Source: Chrysochromulina parva
Taxonomy: Eukaryota > Haptophyta > Prymnesiales > Chrysochromulinaceae
DNA length: 30,937 bases
Direction: 5' to 3'
Assembly: GCA_002887195.1 (NCBI GenBank)
Contig: PJAB01000282.1
Location: 1 to 30,937 of the forward strand
A program made the position numbers and the translations under genes. Shown here piece after piece: positions 1 through 7,721 of this stretch; within the stretch, counting starts at the first letter, position 1, and each line of letters starts with the position of its first letter. A model generated the notes under the pieces. It saw only the letters and a list, made by a program, of their open reading frames with translations, did no database searches and was not told where the DNA came from.

Positions 1-4
1 TGAA

Positions 5-174
5 GAGCTGTGAGTTACATTTTCACAGCTCGTCGCAACAGTTGTAGCAGCTGTGAGATTAAAACTCGCAGCTCCTCAAGTTGTCGAGCTGCGAGTTTTT
101 ACAGTCACAGGTGCTACAAGGAAAACTCACAGCTGCTCGAACTTGAGGAGCTGTGAGAAAACATTTCACAGCTC
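5..174. repeat. Array of alternating inverted repeats (four hairpins)
   Basis: A 9-10 bp motif, GAGCTGTGAG or a one-base variant, occurs four times in plus orientation (about 5, 48, 86, 148). Its reverse complement occurs four times (about 22, 65, 126, 165), in strict alternation. Neighbouring copies can fold: 5-13 pairs with 23-31, 65-74 pairs perfectly with 86-95, and 148-156 pairs with 166-174. Spacers also share CTCAACAGTTG-like sequence. The array ends about 155 bp before the TBL-1 ATG, so it lies in that gene's promoter or leader. It may extend beyond the left edge. Function unknown. Confidence 0.85.
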
Positions 175-329
175 CTCAACAGTTGGAAAACACCGTTAAC
201 CCCCTGTGGGATCCACCACGCCCAAAACGCCGCCTCCCCTTCCCCTCCCCCAAAATTCGACGTCTCTCGTCTGGCGGAGCTCGTCTGACGCCCCCGCACC
301 ACTGCCACTCCCACGACCTCGATTCGGGG

Positions 330-1385
330 ATGCAGTCGGCGTCGACGCACAACAGCACCGCCGATCTGCACCGCCGAGCAGAGTGCCGGCCTGGCGAGCA
401 TACGGATGGCTCGTGGACCGTGCGTCCCACTGCTTGGCAACATTCATGGGATTGCTGTGGTCACGACGATTCAGTATACCGAGGCCTTCAAGGCAACTGG
501 CTATCGTTGATGCGGAAGTGTCGCAACATATCGACGAACAAACCATTGAGCTTTCCTTATTGCTGCGCACCAGATCATTTCAATGATACCGTGTGGACTC
601 CACGTTCCTGTCGTTTACATGATTGGTCGGCACGCCACTTTTGTGACGCGCTTCAGAATCGCACCATGCTGCTCGTCGGCGACTCCACGATGCAACTGTT
701 CGCTATGAGTCTCATGAGCGCATTGCACGGGAGTGATTTGTGCAGCAAACAGGTCGTCTTCTCGAAGTCCGAGTTGCTCAGCCGACAAATAACACCTCGT
801 TACTTTGAGCGGGGTCGTAGCTTGTCGTGGGGGATGCACAAATTCAAGCCGGATCTGGTCGTGTTGTCAACGTACGCCCACCAGTTCGAGAATATGGGCG
901 GTGCCACCAAATTTGTACCAAGGCATCATCACTTCAATGCCACACACTATAACGCGACCCTCCAGAACATCTTCGACACCGTTTCGGAGCAGCTGCCAGG
1001 ACGGGCCGTGTGGATGACTTCAAATCCCGGCGGATGCGGCAGCACGATTCTCGACACGAATCCTGAGCCCGGCGTCAACTTTGACCTTGGCAACAACGTT
1101 TCGATAGCTCGCTTCTTTCCGGATTTCGTGGAGCCGTTACGCCCGTATACCAAGGCACAGTTCATCCATTTTCCATTCATGGACCAAATGGCTCGCGCAC
1201 ACGCGGCACGCACTGGCGTGGCGCTTCTCGATGCAGCTCCGCTCTACCGACGTGTGGATGCACACAGACCGTGGGCGAACGATTGCCTTCATTTTTGTGC
1301 GAATGCAAACGGGCCGCTCAGCCTGCTAAACGTGCTTCTCTACCATGTGCTGTTGTCACTCAACCAAAGCCGGAGCAGTCATTAA
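330..1385 (+). CDS. PC-esterase / TBL-type SGNH protein (TBL-1)
   Basis: The first in-frame ATG gives 351 residues; the frame stays open upstream only to a GTG, not credible as a eukaryotic start. The SGNH block I motif VGDSTMQ lies around residues 117-123, with the likely nucleophile Ser119. A closing DCLHF has Asp318 and His321, the DxxH motif that completes the triad. A TBL-like lead-in (Trp-x-Pro, Cys, FC...NR) precedes the GDS motif. Family members (plant TBL/ESK1, CAS1-like) transfer or remove O-acetyl groups on polysaccharides in the Golgi or at the surface; the substrate here cannot be told. No clear signal peptide follows this ATG, so an upstream exon is possible. Several N-x-S/T sites fit a lumenal protein. 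A second, divergent family member lies at 15991-17112. Family call strong; activity inferred. Confidence 0.8.
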   Translation: MQSASTHNSTADLHRRAECRPGEHTDGSWTVRPTAWQHSWDCCGHDDSVYRGLQGNWLSLMRKCRNISTNKPLSFPYCCAPDHFNDTVWTPRSCRLHDWSARHFCDALQNRTMLLVGDSTMQLFAMSLMSALHGSDLCSKQVVFSKSELLSRQITPRYFERGRSLSWGMHKFKPDLVVLSTYAHQFENMGGATKFVPRHHHFNATHYNATLQNIFDTVSEQLPGRAVWMTSNPGGCGSTILDTNPEPGVNFDLGNNVSIARFFPDFVEPLRPYTKAQFIHFPFMDQMARAHAARTGVALLDAAPLYRRVDAHRPWANDCLHFCANANGPLSLLNVLLYHVLLSLNQSRSSH

Positions 1386-2664
1386 TGATCGGTGCGTCCG
1401 TTACATCAATCGCGAACTTTGCTTTGGTTTGTGGCAGTGATGAGTCGCGGTAGTGATGATTGGTGATTGATCTTTGATGGCTCGGACAGTGCCGGTGGTG
1501 CAGGTCGCTTTCTTACTATTCTGTCGCTTTCTGTTGCTTAACTGATGTCTCTGCTGTGTCAAGTGTCATCTCTCATCGTGCATGTGCCTCATGGACCTGT
1601 GGGAATCGAATGAGATCATACGGAAGCGGTCCTTCCTTCCTGCGCGTTGTGTTGATCAGTACTTTCTTAGACCCTTTAAAGGCCAAAACCATACCATCGG
1701 ATCGGATGATCATCATCATGATCAAGCGACCCGTGACGTGAAATCGTGATATCTGATAAGTATTTCTATTTGAATTTGCGGAAGGTTTGCACGTGAAACC
1801 CGTCCCGAGCGAACCGGCCCCTCAGGCTCAGCCCTAGCGCACCAGCGCGGTCCGTCTGGTTGCAGGTTGGCTCGCCAAAGTTTGATTTAGTGCCGCGCCG
1901 CGCCCGATTCGCGACGTCCGACGATCGGGTCGCTGGGCAGGTTCGCTCAGCGGGCCCGCCGGGGGCGTCGCCCCGTCGGTTTCTCGGTTAGGGCCCGCGC
2001 CTTACCCGCGCCCGGCTATTCCCGCTTTGGAGTTTGGCGGCGCGCGCGACACGTCGCCGCACCGCGCACGCGGACATCGGTCAACGCGCGCGGGTCCCGG
2101 GCCGGGCGTTCATCTTCATGGTTCAAACTCTTAATCAAACTCGACTCCAATACGCTTAAACGCTACGTCGGCTACCTTGAATCAGTGCGGCTGGACAAAT
2201 CGAGACATAACAGATAACTTTAACTATAGACCAGCACCACAAATGAGCACCACGCACACACGCGCGCAATCCCAGCGTCGAACTCACAAACACACATGAC
2301 ACACACCGCAAGACTTTCAGGTTCTCGATAATACACCAAGTCTGAACACAACGTTCGCGGCATGCCGCCAAGCGCCCTGGCTGGAGACCACGGCCCAGAC
2401 GCGCAAGCGCGCGCATCAACCATCTGGAAAGGCTCAGAGCGACGGCAACGTCGCCCTCGCCATCCGCTCGCGGGCGACTCCAGCGGTGGCGGAATGGGTT
2501 CCGGCGGCGAGTAGGTACCGCCGCCGCCGCGCCGGTGGTGCTCCAGTGGCGCCTCATCACTGTGGTGGCCAGGAAGGCAGGGCCGAGGCCTCCCTGAATT
2601 GTAAATTCCCTGCCGATCGCCGCCGCCGCCGCCGCCGTCACTAGACGGCGCGCCGCCTCCTCAT
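1386..2664. other. Convergent intergenic spacer with a GC-rich block
   Basis: This lies between the 3' ends of TBL-1 and enkurin. It holds a short hairpin at 1707-1724 (TGATCAT stem, 4-nt loop), a GC-rich stretch of about 1795-2115 unlike its AT-richer flanks, a CA-rich stretch at 2240-2320, and a CCG/GCC microsatellite near 2617-2638. The minus-strand reading frame at 2156-2641 begins with GTG and resembles nothing I know, so I left it out. No tRNA or rRNA was recognised. Confidence 0.5.
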
Positions 2665-3795
2665 TTAATCATCCGCGACGAGGATCACTTTCCTGGACAG
2701 CTTCTCGATGTCCTTCTCAATCTGCGCGAGCTGGGCCTCATACATCTCCTTCCTCTTGACTTTGCCGATGGTGTCGAGCGACTTGAGCGAGAGGACACAT
2801 GACCCCTGGTAAGCCTTGTTGACGTCCTGCCACTTGGACTTGAGCGCATCCACGAGCGCCTGGCGCTCCTCCTCGGGCAGCTGCTTCATGCCGGGCGGCA
2901 CGCCGGAGTCGTCCTGCTGCTGCATCGACCGAATGTACTCGTACTCGTCGGCAATCTCCTGCTTGATCTTCACCAAGTAGGGCGGCGTGGTGCCAAAGTG
3001 CGGCTTCTGGAACCAGTTGATCGGTTCGGGCTCGCGCTTCGGCACCGCCAGGATATTCTCCACAGCGTTCGACGTCACAAAGTTCTTGGGCTCCGCCTTT
3101 TTGACCGCCACGCTCGCCTTAAGCACCTGCTTCAGCTCCTCCTTCGACGGCAGCGCCGGCTTCAGGCGATCCGAGTACAGGAACGCGCCGGCTGCGGGCA
3201 CAGGCGAAGGGAGTGGCGCACGCGCGGGCGGTGAGCGGCCAGTCGGCGGAATGAGCAACACGGCGGCGGCGAGCTTGCTCGAGGCCAGCAGGAGAAGCAG
3301 CAGCTCGCGACGTTGCCAACCGCTGTAGCTCCAACGAGGTCTGGCAGCGGCGTGCGCGCCGCAGCTCAGATCGACGCCGAGCGCGTGCGTCCAGCGGCAG
3401 CTCTGGCCGCGGCGACGCCAGCGCGGCGCGGCGCGACGCAGGCACTCGCGCGCGCAGAATGGCATCAGGCAGCACTTACTCTGGTCGCTCAAGCCCATCG
3501 CTGCTGCATACGCGCCACCACCGCCGCCCGTCTTCTTCTTCAGAACCTCCGTCGGCGGCACCGCGTTGCCGTCCTTACCCATCGTCGCGAACGGTTTCTT
3601 GTACTCGTGCTGCCCGCCCTTGGTCGCCTCCTCCGCGCCAGCGACGTTGACATAACCCGGCTTCGACGTGCCCGTCAGGCCAAAGGTCGAAAAGGTGGTA
3701 GGCTTGTCGCCAGGGTGCTTGCTCCGGTAGAGCGCCTCCTTGACAGGCGGCGGCACGGGCTGCGGGATCAGGTTGTAGATCGACTCGGTCGCCAT
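2665..3795 (-). CDS. ENKUR: Enkurin-domain ciliary protein, one intron
   Basis: Spliced from 3795-3480 and 3191-2665, this gives 280 residues; human enkurin is of similar size (about 256). The N-terminus MATESIYNLIP matches the family's ESIYNL opening. The last ~95 residues form the enkurin domain: a TPPYL segment, a Leu-Pro-Glu-Glu-Glu-Arg stretch, LKSKWQDVNKAYQ, and a final charged helix ending ILVADD. Enkurin is a microtubule inner protein of motile cilia and a TRPC-binding adaptor in sperm, so the cell probably makes a flagellum. I chose ATG 3795 because the longer frame starts at GTG and because the family N-terminus starts right there. The intron is in frame and stop-free; read through, it would insert 96 residues of unrelated Arg/Ala-rich sequence. 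A divergent gene starts 106 bp away. Confidence 0.88.
   Translation of the reverse strand: MATESIYNLIPQPVPPPVKEALYRSKHPGDKPTTFSTFGLTGTSKPGYVNVAGAEEATKGGQHEYKKPFATMGKDGNAVPPTEVLKKKTGGGGGAYAAAMGLSDQSKCCLMPFCARECLRRAAPRWRRRGQSCRWTHALGVDLSCGAHAAARPRWSYSGWQRRELLLLLLASSKLAAAVLLIPPTGRSPPARAPLPSPVPAAGAFLYSDRLKPALPSKEELKQVLKASVAVKKAEPKNFVTSNAVENILAVPKREPEPINWFQKPHFGTTPPYLVKIKQEIADEYEYIRSMQQQDDSGVPPGMKQLPEEERQALVDALKSKWQDVNKAYQGSCVLSLKSLDTIGKVKRKEMYEAQLAQIEKDIEKLSRKVILVADD
3192..3479 (-). other. Spliceosomal intron of enkurin (288 nt)
   Basis: On the minus strand the donor reads CAGA|GTAAGTGC and the acceptor CCCGCAG|CCGG. Phase is 1. Removing it joins GLSDQ to TGAFLYSDRLKP, restoring enkurin-like sequence. 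Its length is a multiple of three and it has no in-frame stop, so an automatic caller may retain it as coding. Confidence 0.85.
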
Positions 3796-3901
3796 CGCCA
3801 ACCGCAGCGATCCAGCAAGAAGCGGCCGCACTGAAGAGAAACAACAGCTTTGCCGGTAAGGCTTTGGAAAAAAGGATTCACGGCCAGCTCGTTCACGTCA
3901 C
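3796..3901. promoter_or_regulatory. Divergent promoter region, enkurin / unknown gene
   Basis: Only 106 bp separates the two opposing ATG codons, so the 5' leaders and core promoters must sit here or overlap the genes. No TATA box or repeat stands out. Confidence 0.45.
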
Positions 3902-5218
3902 ATGCGTCCCGCTACACTCGAAATGGTAGGGTTCCAGTCGCCGAGACTGAACTCTTCTTCCTTCTGTTCACACGCCGTCAGGATGGCTTCCGTACTCGTC
4001 TCGCGCCGCTCGAGCCATCGCTCGTCCTGGCACGCGTGCCGCCGCGCCGCAACGCCGCCACCGCTGCTCGCCTCGCTGCGCACGATCTCGCTCTCCATCT
4101 CACACTTTGCGAGCCTCGTCGCCGCTGGCGCGGGCGCGACGCGACTTGGCGATCAGTGGGCGCTTGACCTGCAGCACAAGCCGCCGCGCGACCGGCTGCC
4201 CATGACCTTGTTCGCGCGCGTCGTGCCCGCGCCGGCCGCACTCGGCGGCGGCCTCGCGCCCGTGAGCGCTTCGGCGCTCGACGCGCCGCAGCTGCCTGCG
4301 CTCGTACCGCATGCACAGGCCGCGCTCGTCTTCGTGGAGACCTCGAACGCGCCCGTGCTGCCCAACGAGCTCCTGGCGCCGCACCCGGACGGTGCGCCCG
4401 CCGATGCGGCCACCTCAGAGCTCCTCTACTGGAAGATCGTCTCGACCGACTCGTGCGAGGCTCTGCATACGGGCGCGCTGCTCACGCTGAGGAGCCTCGT
4501 CGGGATACACGGGCTCGCCGTGCTCGACGACGACGACGGCAGCCCGATCGTCGCCTTTGGCATGGTCAATGCGCTCCGGATCGCGCCCTTTGTACGCCAT
4601 GTCATGGTGCCACGTGCGGGCTGCACCGTCGAGACCGCCGTGGCCGATGACAACGATGGCAAGGACGCTCACGCCGCCGACAGCAACCCTGGCGTCGTCG
4701 CCCCTCCTTTCCCCGCGCAGCCGCTCCGGTTGCGGCAGCGCGTGCGCTTTGCCGAGGGTCCGCGCGAGGCAGCGCACGGCGGCGCGCTGCACCAGCTAGT
4801 GTGGTGCCGCACGGCCGCGGGGCGCGAACTCGTCCTCGACTTCACTGGGCCGCAGTACGGCGAGGACGACCGACTCGAAGCCACGGGTACGCCATTCTGG
4901 TCTGCCCGGCTGCCTGAGCGCCGTGCCGCGCCGCACGTGCCAGTGCGCGTGCGCGGCTTCGATATCAGCGAGCAGGTGGCGCTCTTCTCGGAGCCGCAGC
5001 TGCCCGAGGCTTTATTCGCCGAGCAGATGCATGCGCACATGGGCGCATGGATTCGCGACTCGGCCTTGGCCGTCCTGGATCATCGTAAATCGGAATCGCA
5101 GCCACGGCGGCAACGGCCAACGCACACGGTGCTGGAGCGCCGGGGAATCCCGCGGCGGTTGAGCGTGGTTGACGATGCGGTCCTAAACTACTCAGATTGT
5201 ATCCGCAATAAGCTATAA
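3902..5218 (+). CDS. Unrecognised 438-aa protein
   Basis: A single open frame starts at ATG 3902; in-frame ATGs at 3923 and 3983 are alternatives. From 3983 the first ~35 residues are Arg/Ser/Ala-rich with almost no acids, which would suit an organelle-targeting presequence. The body is acidic and Ala/Pro/Leu-rich. A segment near residues 300-320 reads HQLVW...ELVLDFTGPQYG. This resembles the His...Asp stretch seen in papain/transglutaminase-fold-like domains of some algal and MYND-associated proteins, but it is too short to assign a family. The C-terminus is basic, then ends YSDCIRNKL. It is divergent from enkurin and convergent with the glycosyltransferase-like gene. Codon use is as GC-rich as its neighbours, so I think it is a real gene. 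Function unknown. Confidence 0.6.
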   Translation: MRPATLEMVGFQSPRLNSSSFCSHAVRMASVLVSRRSSHRSSWHACRRAATPPPLLASLRTISLSISHFASLVAAGAGATRLGDQWALDLQHKPPRDRLPMTLFARVVPAPAALGGGLAPVSASALDAPQLPALVPHAQAALVFVETSNAPVLPNELLAPHPDGAPADAATSELLYWKIVSTDSCEALHTGALLTLRSLVGIHGLAVLDDDDGSPIVAFGMVNALRIAPFVRHVMVPRAGCTVETAVADDNDGKDAHAADSNPGVVAPPFPAQPLRLRQRVRFAEGPREAAHGGALHQLVWCRTAAGRELVLDFTGPQYGEDDRLEATGTPFWSARLPERRAAPHVPVRVRGFDISEQVALFSEPQLPEALFAEQMHAHMGAWIRDSALAVLDHRKSESQPRRQRPTHTVLERRGIPRRLSVVDDAVLNYSDCIRNKL

Positions 5219-5477
5219 CAAAAAGCAATAACTAAGTGTCTGCTAAGTGTGTACTAAGTGTGTTCCACGTAGTTTATACTTGATCTATAGTACACTACGC
5301 TGCACCTGCAGACCGCTGACCGGGATCGAGACTGGAATATAATACGCCGACGGCGCGTACCGACTACGATCAGCGGGCGGTACGGCGCGCGGTTTTCCCC
5401 CGTACCGCACGGCCACGGGCGCGGGGCGGCCCGGTCTGCAGTCTCCACGCGCTGGTGTGGTTATGGTGTGGTGGATA
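5219..5477. other. Convergent 3' spacer
   Basis: This 259-bp spacer contains a short direct repeat, CTAAGTGTG-like, three times around 5230-5262. An imperfect hairpin lies at 5268-5299 (CGTAGT...ACTACG outer stem). A 10-bp inverted pair, CTGCAGACCG at 5306-5315 and CGGTCTGCAG at 5432-5441, bounds a GC-rich stretch. No gene is seen. Confidence 0.45.
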
Positions 5478-7394
5478 TCATAGTGCCGTGGCCAGCATCT
5501 CGGCGTCGTTGCAAAACCAGCCCAAGTTGCCTGTTCGCACCTCCTTGGTTCCGAGCTGCGCGCAGACCGTTGCGAGCACCGCCATGTCGAAGTAGCGGCA
5601 CGGGTGCACCTTGCGGGCTGCTTCGAGGGTGGGGTGAGCGTACGGATGCCTCCGGAAGAGACACGAGGTCACGTTGATCGAGACGGGATCTGGTACGTCC
5701 GGCCCTCCCTCACACGTCTTGCACGTATAAAGCAAGCCAGAGCCATCGCTTCCGCTGGTGACGATGCCGCCTCTACCGCCGCCGCCGCCGCCGCTGGTGC
5801 TGCCGCCGCCGCCGTGGCTGGCGGCTCGCCCGGCGGCGGCAGCCACCGCAGCCCCGGGTACGCGGATGTGCAGACGCCCCGGCGTCGCATCGTCCGCCAC
5901 CTCCCAGGTGGCTCCGGGCAGTGCGAGCGCCGTCCCATGCAACAGAGCCGAGTGGCCCTCATCGACGTACTTGAAGGCCAGATGGTTCGGGCCGTCGGTG
6001 GCGCCGTTGTGGGCGCATCTCGGCGTCGGGAGCTGGGCCCCACTCGGGCACCTGGCGCGAAAGCACGCCTTGGCAAAGCATTTCATGCCGCGGCGCGCCG
6101 CCGCCCCAGTCCCCTCGGCATATGAGCTCTCGCAACAGGTGAGTGCCGCGACGTTGGGGAAGCGAGCCACGCCCACCTTGCGGTATTGCAGATGGAGCTT
6201 GTTGAAGGTCTCCGACGACACGAAGACCGGTCGCACCTGCGAGGGCAATCAGCGGTCTTCAGTGGCAATCAAGAGGCAAACAGCATGCAATCACCGCGGT
6301 CGCACCTGCGAGGTGGCGAAGAAGATGCCGTGAAACTTGCCCTCTACGAGCGCGTCCCATCGCCGGAAGACGCCCTCCGCGTCGCGCCGACTCGCGAGCC
6401 AGTGCCGATCGTTCACGCCGGTGTTGTCTTCGCCAGTGGGTACCCAGAGGTACTTTGGATCGAGCAGGTGCAGAGGGGGGTGTGAAGCGAGCCACTCGAA
6501 CTCAAGACGTGTGAACATGACACGCTCATACGGCGTGCGCGCTGGCCGGCGCGGGCCGCCGCTTGCCTCGTGCGCATTGATCATCTCGATGCACCGGCTC
6601 TGGTAGTGGAACTCCTGCAGCGTGTTGCCGTTTGGGTTGCCCAGCGCAGGGCTCATCATGATTGGAACCCAATTCCGGGGGTCGTCAAAACTAGGGTCGG
6701 CCCAATTGAACCGGCCCGAGCCACCCTTGCTCGCCTGGAGTTTGAAGCCTTCCCAGTGGCCCGACCTTTTCAGCTCGGACCGTAGCTCACTGGGCCTTGG
6801 CATACGGATCACCGACGCTGACGCAAAGGGAGCGAGAGCTGAGATCCCGTCCAATGCCGCGTCGACGCGCGACTCTGTCACGTTGCCACGGATCGTGCCA
6901 GCCACGAACACATCGGACGGCATGACATTGAGGATGTGGTCACGCAGGCTCTGGCCGCGGCGCGGCGTTGCTAACTCCAGCCAACCGCCCACGCACACGG
7001 CGACGATTGCAGGCCTTCCAACAACCACCGGCATAGGTCGAAGAGAAGGTGGCGAGGGCGAGCGCGTAGGCGATGGCGTCTTCGTTGGCACTGGCAGAGA
7101 CGAGTGGGCTGACAATAGATCGGCCATAGAAGCCACGTTGGACGATAGCTCGACCAGAGAAGCTAGAGAAGCCATCTTGGAGGAGCTCGCTGCGTGACGA
7201 ATGACTACGGCACCGAAGCGGTTGCTGTGCACCATGATTCCCACAGCAAGACCTACCAAGCTACCAAGCAGCGCCGCTCGGCGCCATGCAGGGCTGCATG
7301 CGCCGGATCGGACGTTTGCGGAACCACCAAACGAACCGCCAAGGGCCGTCGTGCTGCGCCGCGGAAGAGCGTCGTGCGTATCCCAGAACGACAT
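5478..7394 (-). CDS. Type II membrane glycosyltransferase-like protein, one intron
   Basis: Exons 7394-6306 and 6236-5478 encode 615 residues, joined in phase 0 (FFATSQ|VRPVF). ATG 7394 is the first in frame. A single hydrophobic segment near residues 39-56, after a short basic-ended tail, predicts a Golgi-type signal anchor. A Ser/Pro-rich stem follows (~95-115). The catalytic-looking part starts with IVAVCVGGWLEL. Around residues 300-340 it has a block with VMFTRLEFEW, a VWVP-like element (LWVPTGEDN) and GVNDR. This layout is common in uncharacterised microalgal glycosyltransferase-like proteins, but no DxD is certain. The second exon is Cys-rich and carries a Gly/Ser-rich loop (~GGGGGGRGG). 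Intron-exon structure is certain from the frame; enzyme class is a moderate inference. Confidence 0.68.
6237..6305 (-). other. 69-nt intron bounded by 17-bp direct repeats
   Basis: On the minus strand the donor is TCGCAG|GTGCGACC and the acceptor CCCTCGCAG|GTGCGACC. The same 17 bases (plus strand CGGTCGCACCTGCGAGG) occur at 6228-6244 and 6297-6313, one spanning each splice site. An in-frame stop lies inside, so splicing is needed to join the two exons. A CTGAT branch-site candidate sits 13 nt before the acceptor AG. The heptamer GCAATCA (plus strand) appears three times inside (6245, 6265, 6287). Confidence 0.82.
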
Positions 7395-7721
7395 TGCTTC
7401 ATTCACACCTGGGAATCCATGGGAATCTAGTTCGGCCAACTACCATGCGACGCCCGAAACCCGACGAAACCGGCGTAAACCGCGGAAGTGAGGAACATGG
7501 AAGAATGGGCGAGCCGCCTCGCTGCGACACCAACTCGGGGATGCGGTGTACGGCCGCGATGCATCCACGCACCACGGCGATTCATCGGCGCTCGCGGGCC
7601 GCGGCTCGGACGCGGACGCGGAGCAGCGCGGCCACGGTAATCTAAGGTGAGCATAAGGTGAGCATGCAGCGTGTGGTGGTCTGGTGGACGAAAGGGCCGA
7701 TGGGCGCTGGGGTGCGATGCG
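7395..7721. other. Spacer between CDT2 3' end and glycosyltransferase-like 5' end
   Basis: Two minus-strand genes follow in tandem across this 327-bp gap. It should hold the CDT2 3' end and the promoter of the glycosyltransferase-like gene. I see no repeat or further gene. Confidence 0.4.

Noticed and set aside
5..174. CRISPR-like array
   Set aside because: Repeats alternate in orientation and spacers are short and related to each other; the surrounding DNA is eukaryotic.
153..329. N-terminal extension of TBL-1
   Set aside because: It would begin with GTG inside the hairpin array, and the extra residues lack a signal peptide or family similarity.
2120..2140. GGTTCAAACTC as a tRNA T-arm
   Set aside because: The flanks do not pair as a T-stem and no acceptor, D or anticodon arm fits.
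2156..2641. 161-residue minus-strand frame downstream of enkurin
   Set aside because: Starts with GTG, no family resemblance, covers a CA-rich stretch and a CCG microsatellite; more likely 3' UTR or spacer.
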